A DNA stretch of 64,000 bases, from assembly GCA_018821985.1 (NCBI GenBank), contig JAHJKP010000003.1, forward strand, positions 1-64,000. Reading direction: 5' to 3'. Origin of the DNA: Pseudomonadota bacterium (GTDB lineage: Bacteria > Desulfobacterota > Desulfobulbia > Desulfobulbales > Desulfocapsaceae). The notes beneath the pieces were generated by a model. That model ran no database searches, was not told the origin of the DNA, and was given only the letters and a program-made list of their open reading frames with translations. This document shows, piece after piece, positions 36,857 to 46,864 of this stretch. The first letter of the stretch is position 1. Each line of letters begins with the position of its first letter. Made by a program: the position numbers and the translations under genes.

Positions 36857-38830
36857 TCAATCAGCCTCGATGGCCTCAATCTCTTCCTGTGCCTCTTCCC
36901 ATTGAGCGTACCAGCGCTCCAGATGGCTTTTACATTGATCGTATTCCTTGCTGGTCCTGGCCCAGGCCTCCTCATCACTATAAAGATCAGGGTCAGCCAT
37001 CAGGGCCTCCAGTTCTTCCTTGCGAACCTCCAGGCTTGCAACCTGTTTTTCCGCCTCTTCTTCCTTCTTCTTCCAGGGGGCAAGTTTACGGCCGCGCTCC
37101 TTACGTTCCTGGGCTTCCTGCTGCCGCTTTTCCTTCTTCGATTCCCGGGAATGTTCAACGCCGCTTGCATCGACAGACGCTATGGTCTCATCAAGCGCAG
37201 GACTCTTTTTCCCCTCGTCTTCCAGGGCTGCCTTGCGCAGATATTCGGTCACATTCCCCTCATAAAGGGCGACCTGGCCATCTTTTACCAGCAGCACCTT
37301 ATTGATGAAGCTATCAAGGAAATAACGGTTATGGGAGACTACAATGATACAGCCATCATACTGGGCCATGGCCTCCTGCAGCACCTCCTGGGAACTGATA
37401 TCCAGATGGTTGGTGGGTTCGTCAAGGAGCATCAAATTAGCGGGCTTGGCGATCATCTTGGCCAGAGCCAAGCGACTCTTTTCACCTCCGGACAGCACTG
37501 CCACCTTCTTGTCCACCTCCTCGCCCCTGAAGAGAAAGGCCCCCAGCAGAGAACGCATCCTGGTGATAGTCAGGTCAGCTCCACTCAAGGCCATAGTCTC
37601 CAGGGCAGAGAGAGTGGGAGATAATTCCTGGGCCTGATGCTGGCCAAAATAGGAAAGCTGTACATTGTGGCCCAGTTTGATCTCCCCCGCGTCATGCTCC
37701 AGTTGACCGCCGATGATCTTGACCAGGGTTGACTTACCGGCACCATTAACCCCCACCACCGCCACCTTGTCCCCCCGCTGCAGCTGCAGGTTCACATCAG
37801 AGAAGATCTGCCGCCCCTGATAGCTTTTGCTCAAGCCCTCGATCTGTAGGACATCTCGACCAGAGGGGGGGGCAGGCGGAAAGGTGAAACGAATCTGCTG
37901 TTCATCGTCGGAGAGCTCGATCATGTCAATCTTTTCAAGCTGCTTCACCCGGCTCTGCACCTGCTTGGCCTTGGTAGATTTGGCCCGGAAACGCTCAACA
38001 AAACGCATGGTCTGCTTGATCTTGGCCTGCTGATTATCATAGGCCCCCTTTTCGATAATCCGCCGTTCCGCCTTTTCCTTGATATAATAGGAGTAGTTTC
38101 CTTTATAGACAGACAGCCTGCCCATAGAAAGCTCCCAGGTTGTCTTGGTGATCTTGTCGAGGAAGGTCCGGTCATGGGAAATAATCACCATCGCTCCCTG
38201 ACAGGAGCGGAAAAACTCCTCCACCCAGGTCAGGGACTCCAGGTCAAGATGATTAGTCGGTTCATCAAGGAGCAGTAGCGAAGGCGACACCAACAGCATC
38301 TTGGCCAGCATCAGGCGCATGACCCAGCCTCCGGAAAAACTGGTCACCGGCGCATCCATATCCGTCTGCTTGAAGCCGAGACCCAATAGTACTTTTTCCA
38401 CCCTGGCCCGAATGGTATAGACATCATGCCCTTCCAGTTGATGCTGCAACTCCCCCTGTCGCTCGATCATGGCAGTAAAGAGTTCGGAATGATGGTCAGT
38501 CATCTCCGCCAGCTGATCATGGAGAAAATCCGCCTCCTGCTGCAGGGCCAGGATTTCATCAAAGGCGCTTTCCGCCTCCTGATACAAGGTGTTATCCGAG
38601 ACCAGGGCGCTGCTTTCCTGGGGCAGATAGCCCACGGAAAAATGTTTGGACTTGGTAATCACTCCGTCATCACAGGCAGAGACTCCGGCCATGATCTTGA
38701 GCAGGGTTGACTTGCCGGCCCCGTTGACCCCAACCAGACCAATCCGGTCACCGGCATGGACCCGCTGAGAGATATCCTTAAAAAGATGTTTCTCGCCAAA
38801 ACGGACATCCAGATGATTAATTGACAGCAT
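36857..38830 (-). CDS. ABC-F family ATPase
   Basis: 657 residues with two ATPase domains and no membrane part. Walker A motifs are GVNGAGKSTLLKIMAG and GVNGAGKSTLVKIIGG. The signatures are FSGGWVMRLMLAKMLL and LSGGEKSRLALAKM, and the Walker B motifs LLLDEPTNHLDLES and MLLDEPTNHLDISS. A P-site interaction linker follows domain 1 and a charged coiled coil ends the protein (about 555-657). ABC-F proteins act on the ribosome and relieve stalling; this looks like the YheS/Uup branch. It overlaps the radical-SAM gene by 14 bases. Confidence 0.9.
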   Translation of the reverse strand: MLSINHLDVRFGEKHLFKDISQRVHAGDRIGLVGVNGAGKSTLLKIMAGVSACDDGVITKSKHFSVGYLPQESSALVSDNTLYQEAESAFDEILALQQEADFLHDQLAEMTDHHSELFTAMIERQGELQHQLEGHDVYTIRARVEKVLLGLGFKQTDMDAPVTSFSGGWVMRLMLAKMLLVSPSLLLLDEPTNHLDLESLTWVEEFFRSCQGAMVIISHDRTFLDKITKTTWELSMGRLSVYKGNYSYYIKEKAERRIIEKGAYDNQQAKIKQTMRFVERFRAKSTKAKQVQSRVKQLEKIDMIELSDDEQQIRFTFPPAPPSGRDVLQIEGLSKSYQGRQIFSDVNLQLQRGDKVAVVGVNGAGKSTLVKIIGGQLEHDAGEIKLGHNVQLSYFGQHQAQELSPTLSALETMALSGADLTITRMRSLLGAFLFRGEEVDKKVAVLSGGEKSRLALAKMIAKPANLMLLDEPTNHLDISSQEVLQEAMAQYDGCIIVVSHNRYFLDSFINKVLLVKDGQVALYEGNVTEYLRKAALEDEGKKSPALDETIASVDASGVEHSRESKKEKRQQEAQERKERGRKLAPWKKKEEEAEKQVASLEVRKEELEALMADPDLYSDEEAWARTSKEYDQCKSHLERWYAQWEEAQEEIEAIEAD

Positions 38831-39821
38831 ATAGCAATGTTCCTCGTTTCATATTCGCATCCGTTATCAGTTCCAACCTGTCGGCAAACCCCAACCGCTC
38901 AAAGCGCTGCATATTTATTCGTTTCATCCCCACAACTGCCGAAAGATCACGGGGGGAAATCCGTACCGTCACCCGTTTCCCATGTGGGCAAGAAGCCAGC
39001 AGCGGACGAATTTTCTGCAACCATATCCTGCTCGCAACCAGTTCCCCGAAGGCTGGGTGATACGGCCCGGCCAGCAACTCGCGCTCCAGCGCAGATGAGG
39101 GTTGCAGGCCAATGCGCACCACCCGGATTGCCGCCGCCGCAAGCAGGCTCTTTGCCCTACAGCTCAAGGCAATGGCCCGATTCATGGACAACGGCCGATA
39201 GTCACCCCGACGGTACATTTCCGCAAGCCCTGAATGCTCAACGACCAGGACCGGATATAAACGCACAAAGGCAGGAGCAAGGGCAACCACCTCCTGTACC
39301 GTCCGCAGAAAGGAAACGGTCGTCTCCAATGGGAGGCCCGGCAACAGTTGAATCCCGACCTCCAGCCCCGCCTCCTGCAAGAGAGCAATGGCCCGCCTGG
39401 AACTATCCGCATCATGACCCCGTCTGGATGCCTGAAGGACACGATCATCCAGGGACTGCACACCCAGTTCAACAATGCGCACTCCTCTGGACAGAAGATA
39501 AGAGCACACTTCCCTGTCCACACAATCAGGACGGGTCGAGAGCCTGATAGCATCCACCTGACCAGATGCCAAAAAGGGCTGGACTTCCGCCAGCAGTTTT
39601 TCCTGACGATCTCTGGGCAGACAGGTAAATGAGCCTCCGAAGAACGCCACCTGCACCTGCATCTGACGTCGAGGTCGTAAAAGCCATTCCCGGATGGTTG
39701 CCGCCACCGAAACGACCTCCTCCCGACGGTCGTCCTCGCCAGTTATCGAGTGCTGATTACAGAAAAGACACTGCCGCGGACAACCCTGATGCGGAATAAA
39801 AACAGGAATAACAAAAGGCAT
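38817..39821 (-). CDS. Radical SAM protein (Elp3/YhcC-like)
   Basis: 334 residues. The cluster motif C-x3-C-x2-C is at Cys14, Cys18 and Cys21 (GCPRQCLFCNQ). The following VAFFGGSFTCLPRD, IRLSTRPDCVDREV, VELGVQSLDD and EVGIQLLPGLPLET match the Elongator-3-like radical SAM branch. There is no acetyltransferase domain, unlike Elp3 itself. The substrate is unknown; relatives act on tRNA or as oxygen-independent enzymes. The end overlaps the ABC-F start by 14 bases, so expression is coupled. Confidence 0.85.
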   Translation of the reverse strand: MPFVIPVFIPHQGCPRQCLFCNQHSITGEDDRREEVVSVAATIREWLLRPRRQMQVQVAFFGGSFTCLPRDRQEKLLAEVQPFLASGQVDAIRLSTRPDCVDREVCSYLLSRGVRIVELGVQSLDDRVLQASRRGHDADSSRRAIALLQEAGLEVGIQLLPGLPLETTVSFLRTVQEVVALAPAFVRLYPVLVVEHSGLAEMYRRGDYRPLSMNRAIALSCRAKSLLAAAAIRVVRIGLQPSSALERELLAGPYHPAFGELVASRIWLQKIRPLLASCPHGKRVTVRISPRDLSAVVGMKRINMQRFERLGFADRLELITDANMKRGTLLYAVN

Positions 39822-39848
39822 ATTCAGAGAGACACGAAAGGAAAAAAG

Positions 39849-41528
39849 CTATTGTTTGCAGCCGGCAAAGATATCCAGATCCTTCTCATACATTGCCGTC
39901 TTAATCCCCATCAGACCCAGGGCGGAATGGAACAGATTATCATGAGACAGATGATCGTTAACCTTTCTCTGCAGACAGTTTTTATCCAGATGATTGCTCT
40001 CAAAAAAAGCATCTGAAAACCAGAGGATAAAAGGAATATGTTTCTGTTCATCCGGGGCAATCACATAGGGAAGCCCATGGAGATAAATATTCTTTTCCCC
40101 CAGAGACTCACCATAATCAGAAAGATAGAGCATGGCGGTATTAAACTGCGTACTATTTTTTTTCAGGAGATTAATAACCTGAGTCAGAAAATAATCGGTA
40201 TAAAGAATCGTATTGTCATAGGCATTGATCAGCTCCTCGGTCCGGCATTCCTGAAGCTGGTTCGTAATACATTCCGGCAGAAAGTCTTTAAATTGCGGAG
40301 GAGACCTCCGATAATACCCCGGCCCATAACTCCCTTTCTGATGGAGGACAATAAAGGTATCCTTGCCTGCTCGATTAATATATTGCTGCAGTCCCTGCAG
40401 CAGAATCATATCCTGGCACTCACCCGAAGTGCAGAAATCAGCTATCTGCAGATTTGTCAGAACTTCTGTTTCCACCCGGCTGCACACCCCTCTGCATCCT
40501 GAATTATTTTCCCGCCATAAAACCTGTACTCCCGCATGTGAAAAGACATCCAAGAGTCCCTCGTGACGCTCTCCCTTGGCATCACTGAAGGAGCTCCGAT
40601 CAAAATGAGAGAACATGCAGGGCACAGAGGTGGAGGAAACCGTCCCGCAGGAATAGGCATTGGTAAAACTCAGGATATCCTCTTGTTCCAGGAACGGGTT
40701 GGTTTTTCTGTTGTAGCCATTCAATGAAAAATTACGGGCCCGGGCTGCCTCGCCCACCACCAGGATCACCAGATTTTTTTTGCCTCTTTCCTGCCCCGTT
40801 TTTTCCATTCTTGCATCTTCACCAATGGGCCTGACCACAACCTTGCCACTGCTTACTGTTCTTTTTACGTAAGAAATCACCTCATAGACAGAACTGACCG
40901 GATTAATCAGATGCCGTACATAATTATAATTTCTCCCCAATGAAATATAATCCTTATAAAAAAGCACCAGGACGACAACTATGACCGCCATGCTGGTAAG
41001 CACGGTACCCAAGACCATAAACAGCTCTTTGACAAAGCTCTTGTATCGAATTTCAGCACGCAGGACCAGAAAAGATGGAATCGCAGCAAGCACGACAACA
41101 TAATAAAGCATCTTGATATTAAACAGTTCAGAGACAGCCCCCACGTCTGTTGCCAGGACATTATTGATCATTGACCCATCAATCATAATGCCATAGGTTT
41201 TCATAAAATAGGCCGCCAAGGTCGCGATCAAGAGAATCAGGACCAGAGAGGGTTTTAAAATATATTTAAAACTGACCAAGGAAAGGCAGCAATTGATAAA
41301 GGCCACAAGAAGGAGGAATATGGATCCCAGGAAGAACCGATTTTGCTGAGAATTGGCAGCAATTTCCTGGATCTCTACCCAGAAGGCACTATTATAGAAG
41401 AGAACCAGAAGTAAAGAGATCACCAGGGTCAACTGGATACTGTTCATCTCTGGATGCAGGACATACGCCATGGCCCGCTTGAAAAAAGAGCGTTCAAGAG
41501 GCTTATTGTTTTCCATAGGCTGACTCAT
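39849..41528 (-). CDS. eptA: Phosphoethanolamine transferase EptA-like
   Basis: 559 residues: five N-terminal membrane helices, then a periplasmic sulfatase-fold domain. Conserved stretches are LVVGEAARARNFSLNGYNR (first metal site), GTVSSTSVPCMFSH with the nucleophilic Thr, and LYLSDYGESLGEKNIYLHG. Several paired Cys are typical. It adds phosphoethanolamine to lipid A, changing surface charge and polymyxin sensitivity. It lies between dgkA and the radical-SAM gene. EptA with DgkA is a common pair because the reaction releases diacylglycerol. Confidence 0.9.
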   Translation of the reverse strand: MSQPMENNKPLERSFFKRAMAYVLHPEMNSIQLTLVISLLLVLFYNSAFWVEIQEIAANSQQNRFFLGSIFLLLVAFINCCLSLVSFKYILKPSLVLILLIATLAAYFMKTYGIMIDGSMINNVLATDVGAVSELFNIKMLYYVVVLAAIPSFLVLRAEIRYKSFVKELFMVLGTVLTSMAVIVVVLVLFYKDYISLGRNYNYVRHLINPVSSVYEVISYVKRTVSSGKVVVRPIGEDARMEKTGQERGKKNLVILVVGEAARARNFSLNGYNRKTNPFLEQEDILSFTNAYSCGTVSSTSVPCMFSHFDRSSFSDAKGERHEGLLDVFSHAGVQVLWRENNSGCRGVCSRVETEVLTNLQIADFCTSGECQDMILLQGLQQYINRAGKDTFIVLHQKGSYGPGYYRRSPPQFKDFLPECITNQLQECRTEELINAYDNTILYTDYFLTQVINLLKKNSTQFNTAMLYLSDYGESLGEKNIYLHGLPYVIAPDEQKHIPFILWFSDAFFESNHLDKNCLQRKVNDHLSHDNLFHSALGLMGIKTAMYEKDLDIFAGCKQ

Positions 41529-41556
41529 TCCAATGCAATAGTCTTATATAAAAAAA

Positions 41557-41940
41557 TCAACAAAAACGCTCATACAGAAGAATGCCCCACACCATTACCA
41601 CCATAACAAGACTGACAAAGACTGCAGCAGAGCCCATATCCTTTGCCGCCCCAGCCAGGGGATGATGCTCCGGTCCAATACGATCAACCACGGCTTCAAT
41701 CGCTGAATTCAACAGTTCAGCCACCACCACCACCATACAGACACTGACCAGCAGAGCCCGTTCTACTCCATTATTCCCCAATAGAAGTGCCAGAGGCAAC
41801 AGAATTGCCACCAGAATGACTTCTTGACGAAATGCCGCCTCCGTCCGCCAGGCAGCCCTCAGGCCGCACAACGAATAACCGGCGGCATTGATAATGCGGC
41901 GCAGACCGGTTTTTTTCATTTCCTCCACAATCTTCTCCAT
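41557..41940 (-). CDS. dgkA: Diacylglycerol kinase
   Basis: 127 residues, the size of E. coli DgkA. Three membrane helices and the family elements AAWRTEAAFRQE and AELLNSAIEAVVDRIG (active-site Glu and Asn) are present. It phosphorylates diacylglycerol, here probably that left by the EptA reaction encoded 28 bases downstream. It is co-transcribed with eptA. Confidence 0.95.
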   Translation of the reverse strand: MEKIVEEMKKTGLRRIINAAGYSLCGLRAAWRTEAAFRQEVILVAILLPLALLLGNNGVERALLVSVCMVVVVAELLNSAIEAVVDRIGPEHHPLAGAAKDMGSAAVFVSLVMVVMVWGILLYERFC

Positions 41941-41968
41941 TCTTGAATCATATTACAAAACAGGACTA

Positions 41969-42700
41969 TCACAAGCGGGCAATCATCAGATCATAATCAG
42001 CAAGGGCGCTGGCAGCAGCCCGCTGTTCCGCTTCTTTCTTGGAACCGGCAGAACCGGTTCCAAAGACAATCTCTCGAAAAACCACTGATACCGTAAACAC
42101 CTTCTGATGAGACGGCCCCTCTTCCATGTCCAGCCGATAAGACGGCGCCTCATTAAACTGTTCCTGCAGCACCTCCTGCAACCTGCTTTTGGCATCAGCG
42201 ATCAACAACTCTTCTCTCTTGACATCAAAGGCCGGGATAAAAAAACGAGACACAAAGTCTTTCACCGTCTCGTATCCACCATCTTCAAAAATAGCCCCGA
42301 CAACCGCCTCATAAGCGCAGGACAGGATGGACGATTTATTCCTGCCGTTTGAGGCATCCTCGCCCTTCCCGAGACAGAGGAATTTACCCAGTTCCACATC
42401 TCTTGCCATGGTTGCCAGATGGGTCTCATTGACGAGAGCAGCCCGCAATTTGGTCAATTCCCCTTCGCGCATTGCAGGAAAACGTTTGAATAGAGTATGA
42501 CCGATAACCAGATCCAGAACCGCATCCCCCAGAAACTCCAGAGTTTCATTATTCTGACCAGGAAAAGAATGTTCAAAGGCAAAGGAGGCATGAATCAGGG
42601 CCTTCTGTAACAGACGCAGATCAGTAAACCGATATCCCAGTATCTGCTCAAAGATAGAGAGTTCCTGCTTATTCTTCTGAGCCAGTGAATCGATATCCAT
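41969..42700 (-). CDS. rnc: Ribonuclease III
   Basis: 243 residues. The N-terminal endonuclease domain has the signature ETLEFLGDAVLDLVIG, and the C-terminal third is a dsRNA-binding domain (DAKSRLQEVLQEQFNEAPSY). It processes rRNA precursors and other double-stranded RNA. It is the first gene of the minus-strand run to eptA, with a 28-base gap to dgkA. The tRNA-Cys gene lies just upstream on the other strand. Confidence 0.95.
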   Translation of the reverse strand: MDIDSLAQKNKQELSIFEQILGYRFTDLRLLQKALIHASFAFEHSFPGQNNETLEFLGDAVLDLVIGHTLFKRFPAMREGELTKLRAALVNETHLATMARDVELGKFLCLGKGEDASNGRNKSSILSCAYEAVVGAIFEDGGYETVKDFVSRFFIPAFDVKREELLIADAKSRLQEVLQEQFNEAPSYRLDMEEGPSHQKVFTVSVVFREIVFGTGSAGSKKEAEQRAAASALADYDLMIARL

Positions 42701-42775
42701 ACCTATTTTCCCCTTGTCAAAAAAACAAACTGTGGTATAAAGTGGCTCGCATGCTTATTTAAGTCTGCTCAAAAA

Positions 42776-42851
42776 GGCGGCGTAGCCAAGCGGCTAAGGC
42801 ACTGGTCTGCAAAACCATGATTCAGCGGTTCAAATCCGCTCGCCGCCTCCA
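42776..42851 (+). tRNA. tRNA-Cys (GCA)
   Basis: A 76-base cloverleaf: 7-bp acceptor GGCGGCG with CGCCGCC, D arm, anticodon loop CTGCAAA with GCA at the expected position, T arm AGCGG-TTCAAAT-CCGCT, and encoded CCA at 42849-42851. The outermost pair of the anticodon stem looks mismatched (C-T). Confidence 0.95.
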
Positions 42852-42862
42852 GCAAATTCAAA

Positions 42863-42898
42863 GGGTCACAAGTTATTAAACTTGTGACCCTTTTTTTT
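42863..42898 (+). terminator. Terminator of tRNA-Cys
   Basis: A 10-bp perfect stem (GGGTCACAAG with CTTGTGACCC) is followed by eight T, 11 bases after the tRNA. The AT-rich stretch from there to 43094 shows no other feature. Confidence 0.93.
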
Positions 42899-43094
42899 AT
42901 CACTTATGTATCAACATCATGTAACTGGTCGATAACAAAATATCATTGGTCCAATGTTGTCATTATGCAGAAATAACCACAACATTAAAATATTTATTAC
43001 AATCCGCCTTCTAAATACCTGATATTCACTCCAAGGTCAAGTTACATCCTGCAAAGCAGGACCAGGAGAAAACAACTCCAGCCAGCAACTCCTC

Positions 43095-45602
43095 TTACGC
43101 TGCCCCATTCACAGGAACCCCCCAGATTTCTCTGGCGTATTGTGTAATGGTCCGATCAGTGGAAAATTTCCCCATACGCGCCACATTCAGAACAGACATC
43201 CTGCTCCAGGCCACAGGATCAAGAAAGGCTGTATTCACCCGATCCTGACAGGCAAGATATGATTCAAAGTCCAGAAGGAGGAGATAGGGATCGTGCTGAT
43301 CGAGCAGACTGTCAACAAGGGTGTGAAACAAATCCTTATCACCTCGGCTGAAAGAACCGTCCCGAATACTGTCGATGGCTTGAGCGATCTCCTCGTTATT
43401 ACGGTAAATGGCCATAGGCGTGCGACTGACATTCAACTTCTCAAATTCAGCCTCTTCTGCCGTCATCCCAAAGATAAAGATATTTTCATATCCAACCTCT
43501 TCCTGAATCTCAATATTGGCACCATCAAGGGTTCCTATGGTAAGTGCGCCATTGAGCGAGAACTTCATATTCCCTGTGCCGGAGGCCTCGGTGCCGGCGG
43601 TCGAGATCTGCTCGGACAGATCAGCGGCGGGCATTATCACTTCGGCCTGGGACACGTTATAATTGGGAAGAAAAATAACCCGCAGACGATTCCCCACCCG
43701 TGGATCATTATTCACAACCTCGGCAATGGAGTTGATCAGCTTGATAATCATCTTGGCCTTCCAGTAAGTAGGGGCGGCCTTGCCGGCAAAGATAACAGTC
43801 CTTGGGGCAAGATCGAGATCAGGCCTCCGAAGTATCTTATGATAGAGGGTGATAACATGAAGGCAATTCAACAGTTGCCGTTTATATTCATGGATACGCT
43901 TCACCTGGATATCGAACATGGAATCCAGATTCACTTCAATACCACATTCTTTCTGGATCAGAGCCGCTAAGCGCTCTTTGTTGGCACGTTTAATCGCCTG
44001 CCATTCTCCCTGAAAATCCCTGTCATCAGCCCATGATTCCAAACCCCGCAGCTGACTAAGATCCGTAATCCATTCAGGACCGATTTTGCTGATAAGCAGA
44101 TCAGCCAGCCTGGGATTAGCCTTAAGGAGCCAACGCCGCGGGGTAATGCCGTTGGTCTTTGAGTTAAACTTACCCGGAAAAAACTGATGAAAGGCCTTAA
44201 AGACCTTCTCCTTCAACAAACGGGTATGCAGCTCTGCCACCCCATTTACCGAATGACTCCCCACAATGGCCAGATGGGCCATACACACTTTTTTTTCCTC
44301 ACCCTCTTCAATAATGGACATAGCACGCAGCCTGTGAATATCGCCAGGATAGGCCAGGGCAACCAGTTCCAGAAAACGCCTATTGATCTCATAAATGATT
44401 TCCATATGCCTGGGCAGCACCTCTTCCAGCAGCCCAACATGCCATTTTTCAAGGGCCTCGGGCATGAGGGTATGATTGGTATAGGCAAAGGTCTTGGTGC
44501 AGACATTCCACGCCTTTTCCCAGCTCAGACCCTCAATATCAAGAAGCAGGCGCATCAGTTCGGGAATAGCAATGGCCGGATGAGTATCATTCAACTGCAC
44601 GGCAATAATATCACTGAACTTAGTAAAATCTGAATACTTCTTTTTATAACGACGCATAATATCCTGCAAGGTGGCCGCCACAAAGAAATATTGCTGTTTC
44701 AACCGCAGTTCCTGACCTGCCAGATTATGATCCGGCGGATAAAGCACCTTGGAGATCGTCTCGGAACTCACCTTATGCTGCACCGCACCGATATAATCTC
44801 CCCTGCCGAAAAAGCTCAGATCCAGATCCCGGGAGGCGCGGGCCGTCCACAAGCGCATGTTGATTACATGATCATTCTGATATCCAGGCACCAGAATGTC
44901 ACAGGGCAGAGCCATGACATCTTCCGTCTCCAGCCATTGGGCCCGATAATTACCCTCCGCATCCAGATAACTGCTGACCCTGCCATAAAAATGGACCGGA
45001 AAGACAGGCATGGTCCGCTCAAATACCCAGGGTGTCCCATAGCGCATCCAGCTATCAGGGCTCTCCACCTGATAACCATCAATAAACTGCTGATAAAAAA
45101 GGCCATATTCATACAAAATGCCATAACCATAGGCCGGGATTTTCAAGGTGGCGATGGAATCCATGAAACAGGCAGCCAACCGGCCAAGCCCACCATTACC
45201 CAAGGCCGCGTCCTCCTCTTCTTCCCGCAGCAGATCAATGTCAAAGCCAAGCTCCTCCACTGCCTGCTGTACTGCATCATAAATCCCAAGATTAATCATG
45301 CTATTGCCCAGGGATCGACCTATCAGAAACTCAAGGGAGAGATAATAGACCCGCTTTTTCCCCTTGGCATACGAGGCCTTCTGGGTCGCAATCCATTTTT
45401 CCACCATGATATCGCGCAGGGTGTAAGCTAAGGCCTTATAGATATCACTCTCCCCAGCCCTCTGCGGGTCACGGCCTTGGAAGCTCATCACATGATGCAG
45501 GATATTTTTCTTGATATCTTCGCCAGTTGTGGGGAAGAAAAGACTCTCACAATCACAAGCAAACGTGGGGGGTGCCTCTTTACCCTTCTCTAAATCTTTC
45601 AT
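43095..45602 (-). CDS. glgP: Glycogen phosphorylase
   Basis: 835 residues, normal for bacterial glycogen/maltodextrin phosphorylase. It releases glucose 1-phosphate from glycogen. Conserved regions: YYLSLEFLIGRSLGNSMINL, GNGGLGRLAACFMDS, NDTHPAIAIPELMR, and the pyridoxal-phosphate site EASGTGNMKFSLNGALTIGT with the Schiff-base Lys in NMKF. The start ATG 45602 follows GGAGGAA. It is a single gene; the neighbours are tRNA-Cys on one side and a doubtful frame on the other. Confidence 0.96.
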   Translation of the reverse strand: MKDLEKGKEAPPTFACDCESLFFPTTGEDIKKNILHHVMSFQGRDPQRAGESDIYKALAYTLRDIMVEKWIATQKASYAKGKKRVYYLSLEFLIGRSLGNSMINLGIYDAVQQAVEELGFDIDLLREEEEDAALGNGGLGRLAACFMDSIATLKIPAYGYGILYEYGLFYQQFIDGYQVESPDSWMRYGTPWVFERTMPVFPVHFYGRVSSYLDAEGNYRAQWLETEDVMALPCDILVPGYQNDHVINMRLWTARASRDLDLSFFGRGDYIGAVQHKVSSETISKVLYPPDHNLAGQELRLKQQYFFVAATLQDIMRRYKKKYSDFTKFSDIIAVQLNDTHPAIAIPELMRLLLDIEGLSWEKAWNVCTKTFAYTNHTLMPEALEKWHVGLLEEVLPRHMEIIYEINRRFLELVALAYPGDIHRLRAMSIIEEGEEKKVCMAHLAIVGSHSVNGVAELHTRLLKEKVFKAFHQFFPGKFNSKTNGITPRRWLLKANPRLADLLISKIGPEWITDLSQLRGLESWADDRDFQGEWQAIKRANKERLAALIQKECGIEVNLDSMFDIQVKRIHEYKRQLLNCLHVITLYHKILRRPDLDLAPRTVIFAGKAAPTYWKAKMIIKLINSIAEVVNNDPRVGNRLRVIFLPNYNVSQAEVIMPAADLSEQISTAGTEASGTGNMKFSLNGALTIGTLDGANIEIQEEVGYENIFIFGMTAEEAEFEKLNVSRTPMAIYRNNEEIAQAIDSIRDGSFSRGDKDLFHTLVDSLLDQHDPYLLLLDFESYLACQDRVNTAFLDPVAWSRMSVLNVARMGKFSTDRTITQYAREIWGVPVNGAA

Positions 45603-45662
45603 AATGAATGTTCCTCCAGAATGGAATGTGAAATGATTGGGGTAATTTTTCAGTGTTTTAGA

Positions 45663-45950
45663 TCAAAAAAGAACATCCATAAAAAGATAGTAATTATCCA
45701 GGACACCATTCATCGCACCAGGATCTCCAACACATAGACCACTTCCGGGACAATCATAGGAGATACGCACATATCCTGCTCGAAAAAACAGATCCTGAAT
45801 CACCGCTTGGATATAATACAGATCATATACCTCAGCACGGGTTGCCAGTTTGTTGAAAAAATCTGCCCCACCTATCATCAGACTGAACCGATAGCGGGCC
45901 CCATGATTAAATTCAGATCCGATTTCAGGACTACAAGCCGTTACAAACAA
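45663..45950 (-). CDS. Doubtful hypothetical protein, possibly frameshifted
   Basis: An open frame of 95 codons starts at TTG 45950, upstream of glgP on the same strand. A strong AGGAGG (45963-45968) sits five bases before an ATG at 45957 in another frame. That frame stops after eight codons. A single-base indel between the two could have broken a real gene. The product begins MFVTACSPEIGSEF and has no recognised family. It could also be chance coding in the glgP leader. Confidence 0.3.
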   Translation of the reverse strand: MFVTACSPEIGSEFNHGARYRFSLMIGGADFFNKLATRAEVYDLYYIQAVIQDLFFRAGYVRISYDCPGSGLCVGDPGAMNGVLDNYYLFMDVLF

Positions 45951-46109
45951 ATAACATGGACACCTCCTTGCTTTACAACAGAGAGTCGCTTATATTTACA
46001 TTTCATTAATGATAGACATTGAATTTTACATCAATGTCACACCACAACACAAACGAAAAATGTTTTTTTCTCTTCAAATACTTATATCAATCATTACCAG
46101 GAAACAACC

Positions 46110-46745
46110 ATGACAACTGTCGGAAAAATGATAAAACAAGAGACCATGCTGATAGCGATCGCCATCACTTTTCTATTGGGATTTCTGACCGGAACCATCT
46201 TTACCGTTTACAAGATGAGTCCGGCGAAAACTACCGCCAGTCAACCCGACAATAGTACTAAACAACAAGGCCTCGCCATGAACAATGAGCAGGCCCAAGC
46301 CATTGCGGCCCTCGAGGCAGAGGTTGAAAAAGGTCATGCCAATGCTGAAACTTGGACCAGGCTTGGCAATCTTTACTACGATACCAATCAGTCCCAAAAA
46401 GCAATTAATGCCTACACCCACGCCCTCGATCTTATGCCAGCCAATGCCGACATCCTGACTGACCTTGGTGTCATGTATCGTCGTGACAATCAACCGGAAA
46501 AAGCATTAGAGTCCTTTAACAAGGCGATCCAAACAAATCCCCAACACGAGCCTTCACGCCTGAACAAGGGAGTCGTGTTGCTCTATGATCTGGGCCGCAG
46601 TTCTGAGGCCCTGCAGGCCTGGCAGGAACTGCTTACCGTTAATGCCAATGCGACCACAGCCAACGGCAAGTCCGTACGTGACCTTATAGCAGAAGTCACA
46701 AAAGAGATCGGAAGCTCAGACAAACAAGAGCCCAAGGGGAAATAG
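46110..46745 (+). CDS. Membrane-anchored TPR protein
   Basis: 211 residues. One N-terminal membrane helix (MLIAIAITFLLGFLTGTIF) anchors a soluble part with three TPR repeats, for example AETWTRLGNLYYDTNQSQKA and ADILTDLGVMYRRDNQPEKA. It resembles NrfG/CcmH-type scaffolds. RBS AGGAAAC precedes the start. Partners are unknown. It is the only plus-strand gene between glgP and hgcB. Confidence 0.88.
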   Translation: MTTVGKMIKQETMLIAIAITFLLGFLTGTIFTVYKMSPAKTTASQPDNSTKQQGLAMNNEQAQAIAALEAEVEKGHANAETWTRLGNLYYDTNQSQKAINAYTHALDLMPANADILTDLGVMYRRDNQPEKALESFNKAIQTNPQHEPSRLNKGVVLLYDLGRSSEALQAWQELLTVNANATTANGKSVRDLIAEVTKEIGSSDKQEPKGK

Positions 46746-46864
46746 GCCGTTAAACAAGGCTTGTGAAAGGTTTTTTCCCTCATGCATTCGCCACAGAACA
46801 GAGACAGCAAGAGGTGAGGCTGAAACACCCCCAAACAGGATAAGCGTGCAGGATTAAAGACGCC

